Positions 45,402 through 57,268 of a stretch of DNA of 64,000 bases are shown here, piece by piece. The first letter of the stretch is position 1. Every line of letters begins with the position of its first letter. Position numbers and translations under genes: made by a program. The stretch lies in assembly GCF_030323145.1 (NCBI RefSeq), contig NZ_CP100470.1, positions 3,885,001 through 3,949,000 on the forward strand, in the 5' to 3' direction. Below the pieces are notes generated by a model. The model had not been told where the DNA came from. It saw only the letters and a program-made list of their open reading frames with translations, and did no database searches. This stretch comes from Mesorhizobium sp. C432A. GTDB lineage: Bacteria > Pseudomonadota > Alphaproteobacteria > Rhizobiales > Rhizobiaceae.

Positions 45402-46205
45402 TCAGCTCACCCGCTTCATCAGCGCCATGGCGCCGAACGGCGCGCGCACCTTGCCCTCGGTGATGAAGTAGACGAACACGTCGCGCGGTTTCACCGGCGC
45501 GTCGAAAGTCGGATCGGCGCGCCGCAGATCTGCCGGCTGCTTGCCTTGCGCCCAGGTCTTCACCCGCGCTGCCCATTCGTCCAGGCCCTTCGGCGTATAG
45601 CAATCCGGATTGTCGTCGCTGCCGGTCTGCAGCCGCGCATAGATAAAATCGCCGGTGATGTCGGCGATACCAGGATATTTGGCATGGTCGGCATAGACGA
45701 TCGCCGCCTTGTATTTGCGCGCCAGGCTCACAAATTCCGGCACGCTGAAACTGTCGTTGCGCACTTCCAGCGCATGGCGCAGCGCGACGCCATCCTGCTT
45801 TTCCGGCAGCAGCTTCAGGAAGGCCTCGAAATCGTCGGCGTCGAACTTTTTCGTCGGCGCGAACTGCCACAGGATCGGGCCCAGCTTGTCGCCCAGCGCG
45901 GCAATGCCGGAGCCGAGGAAGCGCGTCATGGACTCGCCGGCTTCGCCAAGCACGCGCCGGTTGGTGACGAAGCGATTGCCCTTCACCGAATAGACGAAAC
46001 CGTCCGGCGCCTCGCCAGCCCATTTGACGAAGGTCGGCTCCTTGAAGCTGGAATAGTAGGTGCCGTTGACCTCGATGCTCGGCACCTGGCGGCTGGCATA
46101 GTGCAGCTGCTTGGCCTTCGACAGTTTGTCCGGATAGAAGGAGGTATCCCAGGGTTCGAAAGTCCAGCCACCCATCCCGGCGCGGATTGTTCCTTGGCTG
46201 ATCAT
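45402..46205 (-). CDS. DUF72 family protein (YecE-like TIM barrel)
   Basis: A 267-residue protein with DUF72 landmarks: GMGGWTFEPWDTSFYP near the N-terminus, LRHALEVRNDSF and the late RLQTGSDDNPDCYTP region. The family folds as a TIM barrel and has no agreed function. ATG 46205 follows GGGAGGAAG. The GNAT gene upstream on the same strand is 28 bases away, so the two may form an operon. Confidence 0.87.
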   Translation of the reverse strand: MISQGTIRAGMGGWTFEPWDTSFYPDKLSKAKQLHYASRQVPSIEVNGTYYSSFKEPTFVKWAGEAPDGFVYSVKGNRFVTNRRVLGEAGESMTRFLGSGIAALGDKLGPILWQFAPTKKFDADDFEAFLKLLPEKQDGVALRHALEVRNDSFSVPEFVSLARKYKAAIVYADHAKYPGIADITGDFIYARLQTGSDDNPDCYTPKGLDEWAARVKTWAQGKQPADLRRADPTFDAPVKPRDVFVYFITEGKVRAPFGAMALMKRVS

Positions 46206-46233
46206 CGTCTTCCTCCCAGTTCTAAAAATGCGG

Positions 46234-46698
46234 TCAGGCTATTTTTCCAACCGGTTTGATCATGTCGACCACGGTCCATCCGGGACGGTGGGGATTGGCT
46301 CGGCGGCCCGTTTCGTGGAAGCCATAGGCCGTATAGATCTCGATGTTCCGCTCCATGCGCGAATTGGTGTAGAGCCGCACCTCCGGCACACCCCATAGCC
46401 GCGCCTGTTCCTGGGCGAAGTCGAGCAGCGCGGTGCCGAGTTTCCTGCCCTGGAAAGCGGGGGAGACCGCGACGCTGAAGATCATCGCATGATCGGGATG
46501 GCGCTCAATAACGATCAGCCCGGCGAGTTCCGCGCCGCTCTCCAAGAGCCAGACCTCGCCACGCTCGATGCGTGGCGCATAGTCCTCGGTGACTGGGAGC
46601 GGCGGCGCGCCTAACAGGGGCGTGTAGTGCTCATAGGCGGTCTGCGTCAGCGAGACGACTGCGTCGAGATCACCGGCAAGCGCCTGTCGGACTGTCAT
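46234..46698 (-). CDS. GNAT family N-acetyltransferase
   Basis: A 154-residue acetyl-CoA-dependent acyltransferase. The acetyl-CoA binding loop is in FQGRKLGTALLDFA; the late motif IEIYTAYGFHETGRR is also typical. Substrate unknown. It lies between uvrA (34 bases upstream on the same strand) and the DUF72 gene. Confidence 0.87.
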   Translation of the reverse strand: MTVRQALAGDLDAVVSLTQTAYEHYTPLLGAPPLPVTEDYAPRIERGEVWLLESGAELAGLIVIERHPDHAMIFSVAVSPAFQGRKLGTALLDFAQEQARLWGVPEVRLYTNSRMERNIEIYTAYGFHETGRRANPHRPGWTVVDMIKPVGKIA

Positions 46699-46732
46699 TC
46701 AAAGCTCTCCAGGCGCCCGACCGGTCTGTCAG

Positions 46733-49654
<2,922 letters not shown>

Positions 49655-49805
49655 CGCCGGTCGCCGCCTCAGGTCTGGTGTCAGTGGGATCGGCGGGTTT
49701 TCCCGGCCATTCCCTATGTAGGTATTTTTGCCGCCACGTCGAGAGACGCCACACTTCTCGACCAAAGCCGTTTAACCGTCTTTCGCGCGAAGGGGCAAGC
49801 GGAAA

Positions 49806-49820
49806 GAACAAAGACCGAAC
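49806..49820 (-). promoter_or_regulatory. LexA (SOS) box upstream of uvrA
   Basis: GAAC-AAAGACC-GAAC matches the alphaproteobacterial LexA consensus GAAC-N7-GAAC exactly. On the minus strand it overlaps a possible -10 (TGTTCT) 17 bases from TTGTCA. uvrA starts at 49654. Confidence 0.8.
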
Positions 49821-50333
49821 ACGCTCCTGACAAAGCTGTGCAGAAACTGACAAGGTGTTTCAGAAACTGACCCTGACGTAAGCTCCCGGCGATCACATTT
49901 TCCGTAACCGGCTATTCAAGGTTGACGTCGTCGAATCGGGGGCGCACTCTGCCGGAGTCAACGGAGCCGGCCGTCTTTGATGGCCTCGCCGCCCATAGCG
50001 GCCTGCGAGACGCCGCAGGTTTTTGCGATTTGTGCTTCGGATTGACACCTGTCGCAACGGACATAGGAGCGGAGCATGACGCCACCGGATAGTCCCTTGA
50101 GGCTCCACCTGCTAGTGGAGCCGCGGCGGGCATAAGTGCCAGGTAGTTTCGAGGCATTGAAGTGTATGTGTCCAAATGGACGCATCGCGACAATCCAACA
50201 AACCACCCGACAAACCGTGACCTGCCGAATCCCACAAAAATCAGAGACGGCTAGTCGGATCGTCGGCTGAACGCCGCGAAGCATCCGAAATCAAAGTCGG
50301 TATAACACTACCGGCAGTTTGGATTTGGAATCC
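49821..50333. other. Long non-coding gap with gene remnant
   Basis: Between the SOS box and the next terminator no intact gene is visible. The repeated CAGAAACTGAC occurs at 49840 and 49860. A helix-turn-helix remnant is present on the minus strand (49961-50070). Base composition is lower in GC than neighbouring genes. Confidence 0.5.
49961..50070 (-). pseudogene. Possible remnant of a Cro/YdaS-type helix-turn-helix gene
   Basis: The minus-strand frame reads EAQIAKTCGVSQAAMGG then IKDGRLR before a stop, resembling the helix-turn-helix of YdaS-like antitoxin/phage repressors. The adjacent frame continues with TPAECAP, which is reminiscent of the next part of such proteins, suggesting a frameshifted relic. 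Low confidence; it rests on a short similarity from memory of the family. Confidence 0.3.
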
Positions 50334-50383
50334 AAGAAAAGCCCCGACCGTTAGCGGAAGCAACGGCGGGGCTGTTCTTTTGT
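50334..50383. terminator. Rho-independent terminator, usable on both strands
   Basis: AGCCCCGACCGTT pairs with AACGGCGGGGCT (one-base bulge), flanked by AAGAAA on the left and GTTCTTTT on the right. It lies 54 bases past the end of the small exported protein gene on the minus strand. Confidence 0.75.
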
Positions 50384-50436
50384 GAGGAAGTCGTCGGCGC
50401 AGGCTTTCTCTTCCGTATAGTAACTGGGAAAAGGGG

Positions 50437-50718
50437 CTACCGGCGCGGCGGCTTGATCCCACCAGTGCCGACATCGACAGTGATGCTGCCGGAAATCCTG
50501 ACATCGGTGTCGCCGATCTTGAACGTGCCGTTCTCGCCGGCAGGCAGCGCGTCGTCCGGCTCCGGCTGCGGCGCGGGCTTGGCGATGCGGTAGTCGCCGG
50601 TCACGCCGGGCAGGGCGCCTTTCCGCGACGTGCTGGTGCTGCCCCCGGCAAAGGCCATGCTCGATGTCGCCGCCGTGATGGCAATGGCTATGGTCAGTCT
50701 GTTCAGGTGGTAGCGCAT
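50437..50718 (-). CDS. Small exported protein of unknown function
   Basis: A 93-residue product with a Sec signal (cleavage near AFA-GG, about residue 24), a Ser/Thr/Pro-rich middle and a short conserved-looking end (FKIGDTDVRISGSITVDVG). A terminator follows on the minus strand, supporting a real gene. No family recognised. Confidence 0.62.
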   Translation of the reverse strand: MRYHLNRLTIAIAITAATSSMAFAGGSTSTSRKGALPGVTGDYRIAKPAPQPEPDDALPAGENGTFKIGDTDVRISGSITVDVGTGGIKPPRR

Positions 50719-50804
50719 GGCAAGACTATAGTGCCGCGCTCAAGGCGAGGCCAGACCAGCGGCGTTGAAATTGAGGGAACACCGGCCTGCATTCGATACG
50801 GTGA

Positions 50805-51413
50805 TCAGGCCGCTGCCTGCTTGCGGGTGTCGAAGACGTGGTCAACGAGGCCCCAGTCCTTGGCCTCCTTCGCGGTCATGAAGAAATCGCGGTCAAGTGT
50901 GCGTTCGACCTCTTCGTGGGTGCGGCCGCAATGGTGAGCGTAGAGGTCGGCCATGTGCCGCTTGGTGCGCAAAATGCCTTCGGCGTGACGCTGGATGTCG
51001 GAGGCCTGGCCCTGGAAGCCGCCCAGAGGCTGGTGCAGCACGATGCTGGCGTTGGGGAGCGCGATGCGCCGCCCCGGCGTTCCCGCCATCAGCAGGAAGG
51101 AGGCCATCGACGCGGCAAAGCCCATGCACACGGTCGACACCGGGCAGCTGACATATTGCATCGTGTCGTAGATGGCGAAACCGCTGGTCACCACGCCGCC
51201 CGGCGAGTTGATGTAGAGCGAGATCTCCTTGTCGGGATTGTCCGATTCCAGCGACAGGAGCTGGGCGCAGACCAGCGCCGACATGCCGTCATTGATCTCG
51301 CCATTGACGAAGATGATGCGCTCGCGCAGCAGCCGCGAGAAAATGTCGAAGGCGCGTTCGCCGCGGCTCGATTGCTCGATCACCATCGGCACCAGATTGG
51401 CAAAGCCGCTCAT
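50805..51413 (-). CDS. clpP: ATP-dependent Clp protease proteolytic subunit
   Basis: Serine peptidase of 202 residues forming the Clp barrel with ClpA or ClpX. The triad is visible: Ser in [12 protein letters not shown], His in IVLHQPLGG, Asp in LDRDFFMTA. No clpX or lon follows, so this is likely one of the extra rhizobial ClpP paralogues rather than the tig-clpP-clpX copy. Confidence 0.92.
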   Translation of the reverse strand: MSGFANLVPMVIEQSSRGERAFDIFSRLLRERIIFVNGEINDGMSALVCAQLLSLESDNPDKEISLYINSPGGVVTSGFAIYDTMQYVSCPVSTVCMGFAASMASFLLMAGTPGRRIALPNASIVLHQPLGGFQGQASDIQRHAEGILRTKRHMADLYAHHCGRTHEEVERTLDRDFFMTAKEAKDWGLVDHVFDTRKQAAA

Positions 51414-51442
51414 CTCATTGTCTCCGTTCTGATTTTTCCGGT

Positions 51443-51916
51443 TCAGGCAGCGCGCAGCAACAGGCGCGGCGCGTTGGCGGCGACTGGCGGCTTGGGCTTG
51501 TATGCGTGCAGCGAGAGCAGGCAGCCGGCGCCGGCCATCGCAACCGCAGGCGTTGCCGCCGCGGCAAACCCGTCATGAACAATGCGCAAATGCGTGCCAC
51601 CGGAAACAGTGCGGGCAAGCGTGAAGGTCACGATGCTGTCCAGCCCATTGGCATCGCCGGTTTCAGAACGCTCGCGCCAGGAATAGCGCAGCAGGCGCCC
51701 CGGTTCGGCATCGAGCACTTCGCACTCGATCGGCTTCTCAGGCCCGGCAAAGGCAAAGCGGCTGCCGGTTTCCGGCTTGATGTCGTTCGGCATCATCCAT
51801 TCCGCCAAAAGCTCCGGCACGGTCAGCGCCCGCCACACTTTTTCCGGTGCGTCCGGCAGATCGCATTCGAAGGCGAGGGCATCCTTGGCGGTCTGCGTCT
51901 GCTTTTCGTCGGTCAT
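51443..51916 (-). CDS. SRPBCC (AHSA1-like) domain protein
   Basis: A 157-residue START/Bet v1-fold protein. The [24 protein letters not shown] start and [18 protein letters not shown] are typical of AHSA1 family members, which bind hydrophobic ligands. The ArsR regulator gene overlaps its start by 4 bases (ATGA), the common two-gene arrangement for such proteins. The C-terminus is extended and basic. Ligand unknown. Confidence 0.85.
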   Translation of the reverse strand: MTDEKQTQTAKDALAFECDLPDAPEKVWRALTVPELLAEWMMPNDIKPETGSRFAFAGPEKPIECEVLDAEPGRLLRYSWRERSETGDANGLDSIVTFTLARTVSGGTHLRIVHDGFAAAATPAVAMAGAGCLLSLHAYKPKPPVAANAPRLLLRAA

Positions 51917-52227
51917 TGGTCCATGTCCTTCAAAACGACCTTCAGTCTTTCGATGCGCTCCGGCCAGAATGCGCGGTAGCGTTCGATCCAGCCGAGCAGC
52001 GGCTCGAGCCCTTGCGGATCGGCGCGATAGTAGGCGTTGCGGCCGGCGCGTCTTTCGCTGACCAGGCCTGCGCCGCGCAGCACGGCAAGGTGCTGCGACA
52101 CCGCCGGCTGCGACACGCTCATGCCGGTGCGCAACTCCGACACGCTCATCTCGCCGGAAGTCAGCCGCTCGTAGACGGCGCGTCGCGTCGGGTCGGCCAG
52201 GGCGCGAAAAATCTCTGCTTCGATCAT
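51913..52227 (-). CDS. ArsR family transcriptional regulator
   Basis: A 104-residue winged-helix repressor: IFRALADPTRRAVYERL, then SELRTGMSVSQPAVSQHLAVL as the recognition unit. The metal-binding cysteines of the ArsR/SmtB core are absent, so it probably senses something other than a metal or acts with the downstream SRPBCC protein. First gene of the pair. Confidence 0.88.
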   Translation of the reverse strand: MIEAEIFRALADPTRRAVYERLTSGEMSVSELRTGMSVSQPAVSQHLAVLRGAGLVSERRAGRNAYYRADPQGLEPLLGWIERYRAFWPERIERLKVVLKDMDQ

Positions 52228-52359
52228 GGCAAAAGCATAAGTCGATACTTATCGATTTGGCAAGGGGTGTTTTGAATGCCCGTATTGATTGGATCCTGCC
52301 GGGCCTCTAAGCCGTGGGGAACAAGATGGGCCGATCATCGCGAGGCAGGAGTAGTATTT

Positions 52360-52761
52360 ATGAATTCCAACGTCGATCTTTCGTCCGCCGAGAACCTCAA
52401 CGAGGCTCTGAGGCTCTATCGCCGCCTCGTACTCGGTATAGGAGCGATCGCCGTCATCGGTTTCGTGGCCGTGATCTTGTTGGCCAAGCTGGGTACGGCG
52501 CTATCGCCGCCACACGGGATTTACATCTTCGGCGAAGGATTGGGGACCTGGGGCCTGATCGCGGTGGTAGCGGCGCTCGTCGCTCAGGTGTGGTGGCACG
52601 GGCGCGCGATCGGGAAATTGCTGAATGACCCGGCTCTGAAATCTGAACCTGCAGTCGGGCTGATGTCGGCGCCAACCGTGATCGCACAGCGCGCCCATGG
52701 CATGGGCATGGAGTGGAGCGGCTTTTTCGGTCCGTTGCGGCCAGCTAAAAAACGGCGCTGA
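52360..52761 (+). CDS. Small two-helix membrane protein
   Basis: A 133-residue protein with two transmembrane helices (about residues 24-46 and 60-82), a polar N-terminus and a basic C-terminal tail (RPAKKRR). ATG 52360 has AGGAG 8 bases upstream, which decides the start. Convergent with nothing; it precedes ssb by 210 bases. No family recognised. Confidence 0.7.
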   Translation: MNSNVDLSSAENLNEALRLYRRLVLGIGAIAVIGFVAVILLAKLGTALSPPHGIYIFGEGLGTWGLIAVVAALVAQVWWHGRAIGKLLNDPALKSEPAVGLMSAPTVIAQRAHGMGMEWSGFFGPLRPAKKRR

Positions 52762-52829
52762 CGACACCGCTTCTCGCCCCTGCGTGTCAGCTAAATCCAC
52801 GCGCCCGCGTCGGCGATTGCTGCCATTCC

Positions 52830-52870
52830 TTGACAATCCGTGGTTAACAGTATAGGAACGAAAAGGGAAC
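52830..52870 (+). promoter_or_regulatory. ssb promoter with LexA (SOS) box
   Basis: TTGACA (52830-52835) is a good -35; a -10 would be TATAGG or TAGGAA (52851-52858). The perfect SOS box GAACGAAAAGGGAAC (52856-52870) overlaps that -10, so LexA binding would block the polymerase. The start codon is about 100 bases downstream. Confidence 0.78.
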
Positions 52871-52971
52871 AAAAACCTTGTGGGAAAAGCCAGCCGCGGC
52901 AAGCCAGGATTGTGCGCGGCCTGTAAGGTGAACGACTTGAAATTTGTTTCGGATGAGCACGGAGAAGTGTC

Positions 52972-53505
52972 ATGGCGGGTAGCGTCAACAAGGTCATTCT
53001 GGTCGGTAACCTCGGCGCGGACCCTGAAATCCGCCGCCTGAATTCCGGTGATCCGGTCGTCAACATCCGCATCGCCACGTCGGAAAGCTGGCGCGACAAG
53101 AACTCCGGCGAGCGCAAGGAAAAGACCGAATGGCACAACGTGGTCATTTTCAATGACCAGATCGCCAAGGTCGCCGAGCAGTACCTGAAGAAGGGCATGA
53201 AGGTTTACGTCGAAGGCCAGCTGCAGACACGCAAATGGCAAGACCAGACCGGCGCCGACAAGTACACGACCGAAGTCGTGCTGCAGAAATTCCGCGGCGA
53301 GCTGCAGATGCTCGATTCTCGCGGCGAGGGCGGCGGTCAGGTCGGCAACTATGCCGGCGGCGGCGGCGCGAGCCGTGGCTCGGATTTCGGCCAGTCTGGC
53401 CCCAATGAGAGCTTCAACCGCGGCGGCAATAGCGGTGGCGGCGGTTCCAAGGGCGGCGGTGGCGGCGGCTCGTCGCGCGAACTGGACGACGAAATCCCGT
53501 TCTGA
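52972..53505 (+). CDS. ssb: Single-stranded DNA-binding protein
   Basis: Tetrameric ssDNA-binding protein of 177 residues: an OB-fold (about residues 1-112, with [18 protein letters not shown] and [15 protein letters not shown]), a Gly-rich flexible linker and the acidic tip DDEIPF that docks repair and replication partners. A promoter with an SOS box lies upstream, tying its expression to DNA damage. Confidence 0.96.
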   Translation: MAGSVNKVILVGNLGADPEIRRLNSGDPVVNIRIATSESWRDKNSGERKEKTEWHNVVIFNDQIAKVAEQYLKKGMKVYVEGQLQTRKWQDQTGADKYTTEVVLQKFRGELQMLDSRGEGGGQVGNYAGGGGASRGSDFGQSGPNESFNRGGNSGGGGSKGGGGGGSSRELDDEIPF

Positions 53506-53542
53506 GCTGACGGTAGTTAGCGATATCTGAGGAGAGGGCGCG

Positions 53543-53941
53543 ATGTCGCTCGGACCGCTTCTATCGGCGCGCCCTCCCATTCCATGGCACGCCTTCGCGG
53601 CCCTTGCCGCGCTGGCCATTGGCGCTACGCAACTGGCGCTGCCGAAAGGCACGACGCGTCATCATGTCGTCGGCTATACTTGGGCGGCGCTGATGCTGGT
53701 CGTCGCCATCTCCAGTTTCTGGATCCAGCAGATACGCCTCGTCGGTCCGTTCAGCCCGATCCATCTCTTGTCGATTTTAGTGTTGATCGCCGTGCCGCTG
53801 GCGGTCTGGCACGCGCATATGCATCGGGTCGCGAAACATCGCAGGGTCATGATATCGCTGTATGTTTTCGCCCTGATCGGCGCCGGCGTGTTCACGCTGC
53901 TGCCGGGGCGGATCATGCACACGGTCGTCTTCGGCCAGTGA
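53543..53941 (+). CDS. DUF2306 membrane protein
   Basis: A 132-residue integral membrane protein with four predicted helices; AIGATQLALPKGTTRHHVVGYTW-type sequence and several conserved-looking histidines (HAHMHRVAKHR) mark the DUF2306 family. Function unknown. It follows ssb by 37 bases and precedes the OsmC gene by 23 on the same strand. Confidence 0.8.
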   Translation: MSLGPLLSARPPIPWHAFAALAALAIGATQLALPKGTTRHHVVGYTWAALMLVVAISSFWIQQIRLVGPFSPIHLLSILVLIAVPLAVWHAHMHRVAKHRRVMISLYVFALIGAGVFTLLPGRIMHTVVFGQ

Positions 53942-53964
53942 CGCTTTCTGAAAGGAAGATTGCC

Positions 53965-54390
53965 GTGAAAGCACGGATTAAATGGGTCGAGGAGCGCACC
54001 TTCGTCGGCGAGTCCGGCAGCGGCCACAAACTGGTGCTGGGGACCGCCCCCGGGCCGGAAGGCAAGACGCCAGGTCCGAGCCCGATGGAGCTGGTGCTGA
54101 TCGGCACCGGCGGCTGCTCGGCCTATGATGTCGTCCACATCCTCGAAAAAGGCCGCGAGGCGATCGAGGACTGTGTTGTAGAACTCGACGCCGACCGGGC
54201 CGAAACCGACCCCAAAGTCTTCACCCGCATCCACATGCATTTCATCGTCACGGGCCACGCGCTGTCGCGCGACAAGGTCCAGCGCGCCATCAACCTGTCG
54301 ATCGAGAAATACTGCTCGGCCTCGGCCATGCTGGCCAAGACGGCTGTCATCACCCACGATTTCGAGGTCGTCGATACGGCGGTGGAGTAG
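53965..54390 (+). CDS. OsmC family protein
   Basis: A 141-residue peroxiredoxin-like protein. The two conserved cysteines are present in TGGCSAYD and KYCSASAML, so it may reduce organic hydroperoxides; the family also includes YhfA-like members with unclear role. GTG 53965 is chosen with AAAGGAAG upstream and matches the normal length. Confidence 0.87.
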   Translation: MKARIKWVEERTFVGESGSGHKLVLGTAPGPEGKTPGPSPMELVLIGTGGCSAYDVVHILEKGREAIEDCVVELDADRAETDPKVFTRIHMHFIVTGHALSRDKVQRAINLSIEKYCSASAMLAKTAVITHDFEVVDTAVE

Positions 54391-54412
54391 GGAGCAGGGA
54401 GCAGGGAGCAGG
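54391..54412. repeat. Short tandem repeat GGAGCAG (x3)
   Basis: Three 7-bp units directly after the OsmC stop codon, in the 31-base gap before the convergent MarC-type gene. Confidence 0.7.
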
Positions 54413-54421
54413 GGCTGCCGC

Positions 54422-55051
54422 TTACCCCGCCATCAGCGCCTTGATGCCATCAGCGACGAACTGAACCGCAAGCGCGGCCAGGATGACGCCGAGCAGGCGG
54501 GTGAGGATCGAGCGGCCGGTCTGGCCGAGGATGCGGTCGATGCGCTCCGACAGCACGAACACCAGATAGGTGATGGCAAGGCAGACGAAGATGATGCCGA
54601 CCAGCGCCGCTTGTGCTGCAAAACCCTGAAAAGAGCCCGACAGTAGCACAGTCGCCGAAATCGCACCGGGGCCGGCGATCAGCGGGATCGCCAGCGGGAA
54701 GGCCGCGATGTTGTGGATCATGTCCTTGGTGATGGCGACGTCGCCGATCTTCTCCTTGCGGTCCTGGCGGCGCTCAAACACCATTTCGAACGCGATGAAG
54801 AACAGCAAAAACCCGCCGGCGACGCGGAAAGCCGGCAACGTGATGCCGAACACCGACAGGATGGACGCCCCGGCCACCGCAAACAGCGCCATCACCAGGA
54901 AGCCGATGATCGAGGCGCGCACGGAAACCTGCTGACGTTCCTCGCGGTTCATGCCGCGTGTCACCGCGAGGAAGAGCGGCGCGAGACCTGGCGGGTCGAT
55001 GGTCACCAGAATGGTGACGAAGGCGTTGAACAGGCTGTCGAAACTCGGCAT
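54422..55051 (-). CDS. MarC family integral membrane protein
   Basis: A 209-residue protein with six membrane helices: TILVTIDPPGLAPLFLAVT near the start and FPLAIPLIAGPGAISATVL in the middle are MarC signatures. Despite the name, MarC proteins are not shown to confer multidrug resistance; function is unknown. ATG 55051 follows GGGAGGGG. Confidence 0.88.
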   Translation of the reverse strand: MPSFDSLFNAFVTILVTIDPPGLAPLFLAVTRGMNREERQQVSVRASIIGFLVMALFAVAGASILSVFGITLPAFRVAGGFLLFFIAFEMVFERRQDRKEKIGDVAITKDMIHNIAAFPLAIPLIAGPGAISATVLLSGSFQGFAAQAALVGIIFVCLAITYLVFVLSERIDRILGQTGRSILTRLLGVILAALAVQFVADGIKALMAG

Positions 55052-55157
55052 CGCTGACCCCTCCCGCCGGGCCGGACCCCTGCGCCACGATAGTGGTAGA
55101 GCAAAGCCTGGCCGGTGGGAACCGTCTGAGATGGCGATACCGGAGACGCCGGCTATG

Positions 55158-55535
55158 TTAGGCGGCAGCGTTGCAATAGGCCTCCAGGCGATAGCCGTCG
55201 GGATCGACGATGAAGGCAGCGTAATAGTCCTCGCCATAGTCGGCGCGCAGGCCCGGCGCGCCATTGTCGCTGCCGCCTGCACGCAAGGCGGCGGCATGGA
55301 AGGCGACGACACTCTGCCTCGTCGGCGCGGCAAAGCAGAAATGCAGACCGGACTTCTCGTCCGATGGCACTGGCCGCTCCGCGTCGTTCACCCACAGCGC
55401 GACGGCTTGCGCACCATAACCCAGTGAGCCTGGCGACTGGCTGAGGCAGGAATAACCGAGCGGCTTTAGCGCGGCATCGTAGAAGGGCTTCGAAACGTTG
55501 GTGTCGCGGACGCCGATCGAGACATGGTCAAGCAT
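55158..55535 (-). CDS. VOC (glyoxalase-fold) family protein
   Basis: A 125-residue protein of the vicinal oxygen chelate fold: MLDHVSIGVRDTNVSKPFYD at the start, HFCFAAPTRQSV in the middle and FIVDPDGYRLEAYC at the end. Possible metal ligands are the first His, the middle His and the late Glu. It follows the unknown gene on the same strand by 34 bases. Confidence 0.82.
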   Translation of the reverse strand: MLDHVSIGVRDTNVSKPFYDAALKPLGYSCLSQSPGSLGYGAQAVALWVNDAERPVPSDEKSGLHFCFAAPTRQSVVAFHAAALRAGGSDNGAPGLRADYGEDYYAAFIVDPDGYRLEAYCNAAA

Positions 55536-55569
55536 GCTTTTGGTCACCTTTTTGCAATATGTTGCGTCA

Positions 55570-56106
55570 TCAGTCGTGGGCGACGCGGCGCGCCAGGAAC
55601 TCGACTTCGAGACGCCATGTCTTGCCATCGTCGTGCGAACGCTCGCCGAGCCAGCGGAAGCTGTCTTTCGTGATGCGCGAAAAGCTCCAGCGGACCGAGG
55701 AACCAGTGCCGTCGGCGCCGACCTGCACAATCGTGTCGCCTTCGGCGCGACCAAGCTGGCGGCTGTAGTATTGGTTGCGCGGGTCGCTCCAGAAGATGTG
55801 CCAGGCATCCGAGCCGGGATCATAGGCCCGCAGCGTTGTGCCATAGAAAGTCCATTTGCCGAGAGAAGGCGAGGGGCCGGCATCCCGCGCGGGCAGGATC
55901 CATACATCCTGGATCGCCCTGCCTTCCAGGACCCAGCCGAAATGCACCTCGCCGCGTCCGGTGAGAACCGTGCCGTCCTCGAGATGGCGCGTGGCATCGA
56001 ATGTCCAGGCGCCGACGAAGCGGCCGTAGAGATCAAGCTTGTCAGCCAGACCGGGGTTGGGGCCGTCGCTGTGGAGCGCTTCGGCAAAGGAGGATGTACC
56101 GATCAT
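55570..56106 (-). CDS. Conserved soluble protein, DUF1579-like
   Basis: A 178-residue protein with a lipocalin-like pattern of alternating strands: YGRFVGAWTFDATRHLEDG, GEVHFGWVLEGRAIQDVW and FYGTTLRAYDPGSDAWHIFW. No signal peptide. The resemblance to DUF1579-type proteins is suggestive only. Ribosome site weak. It is divergent from the AraC gene by 87 bases. Confidence 0.68.
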   Translation of the reverse strand: MIGTSSFAEALHSDGPNPGLADKLDLYGRFVGAWTFDATRHLEDGTVLTGRGEVHFGWVLEGRAIQDVWILPARDAGPSPSLGKWTFYGTTLRAYDPGSDAWHIFWSDPRNQYYSRQLGRAEGDTIVQVGADGTGSSVRWSFSRITKDSFRWLGERSHDDGKTWRLEVEFLARRVAHD

Positions 56107-56193
56107 ACTTGCTGCCTTCGTTGTGTCAGGAGGCTGCAAGCGATAGGCCCCGGCAGGGTGTCGCGCTTGGGAAAAATTGCTATCTTTCAAGCC

Positions 56194-57045
56194 ATGACGA
56201 CGAGCGAACAAAACCTGGCATCGGGGCAGGGCTGGCATGTGTCCGACGTGCTGTGCACGGCCGGCGCCGGCGACCGCCCGTTCGAGGAGGCGCACGACAC
56301 CTTCTGCGTTGCCGCTGTCACCAGCGGCACCTTCCGCTACCGCACCAGGCAAGGCGCCGCCATGCTGGCGCCGGGCGCAATCCTGCTCGGCAATGTCGGC
56401 GCCTGCTATGAATGCGGGCATGAGCATGGCGCCGGCGACCGTTGCCTGTCCTTCCACTTCGCTCCGGCCTATCTCGACCGCATCGCCAGCGACGTGCCCG
56501 GCGCGAGCAAGCTCGCCTTCGGCGTGCCGCATATGCCGCCTTTGCCGGCGCTCGCATCGCTGCTGGCCGAGGCGGAAGCGGCGCGCGAGATGGTCGACAT
56601 CGACGCCTTTGAAGAGCTTGGCCTGCGAATTGCCGGTGCAGCACTGGCAGTTGCCGGCGCAGCACTGCCCGTCGCCAGCGATGCGGTGCCTGGCGTTCGA
56701 CCGCCGAGCCGCCGCGACCAGAAACGGGTTGCCGAGGCGGTGCGGCAGATCGAGCTCAATGCCGACAGGCCGGTCTCGCTTTCCGAGCTTGCCTGCGCGA
56801 CGGCGACCAGCCCGTATCATTTCCTGCGCACCTTCCGGCAGGTCGCCGGCATGACGCCCTATCAGTTTCTGCTGAGAACCCGGCTGCACCGCGCGGCGGT
56901 GCGGCTGCGCATGTCAGGCGATGCCATCTCGGCAATCGCCTTCGAGGCCGGTTTCAACGATTTGTCGACGTTCAACCGCCGTTTCCGGCGCGTCATGGGT
57001 GAGACGCCTGGCCACTATCGCTCCCGGCGGGTGGCTACCCGCTGA
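56194..57045 (+). CDS. AraC family transcriptional regulator
   Basis: A 283-residue regulator with an N-terminal cupin-like domain (FCVAAVTSGTFRYRT, CYECGHEHGAGDRCLSF, which has a cluster of Cys and His) and a C-terminal double helix-turn-helix (VSLSELACATATSPYHFLRTF, then DAISAIAFEAGFNDLSTFNRRF). Likely controls the divergent DUF1579-like/VOC pair or itself; no operator was identified. Confidence 0.86.
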   Translation: MTTSEQNLASGQGWHVSDVLCTAGAGDRPFEEAHDTFCVAAVTSGTFRYRTRQGAAMLAPGAILLGNVGACYECGHEHGAGDRCLSFHFAPAYLDRIASDVPGASKLAFGVPHMPPLPALASLLAEAEAAREMVDIDAFEELGLRIAGAALAVAGAALPVASDAVPGVRPPSRRDQKRVAEAVRQIELNADRPVSLSELACATATSPYHFLRTFRQVAGMTPYQFLLRTRLHRAAVRLRMSGDAISAIAFEAGFNDLSTFNRRFRRVMGETPGHYRSRRVATR

Positions 57046-57268
57046 CGCGTCTGTCTGCCTCCAGATACGCTCTTGACTTGGAAAACTGTCCTTCGCAGGC
57101 TTTTGCCCCTGGCGGCGGCGAATGCGTTATGGCCAAATCGTCGCAATCAGAGGTATCCATTTGAATTTACCACTGAAATTGTCGTTGGAAAAGCAGCACG
57201 AATATTGGAGTTTCGGCCGTGCTTCCTATATAAGCGGTCAATGATTCCTGATTAGATTGTGATCCGAT

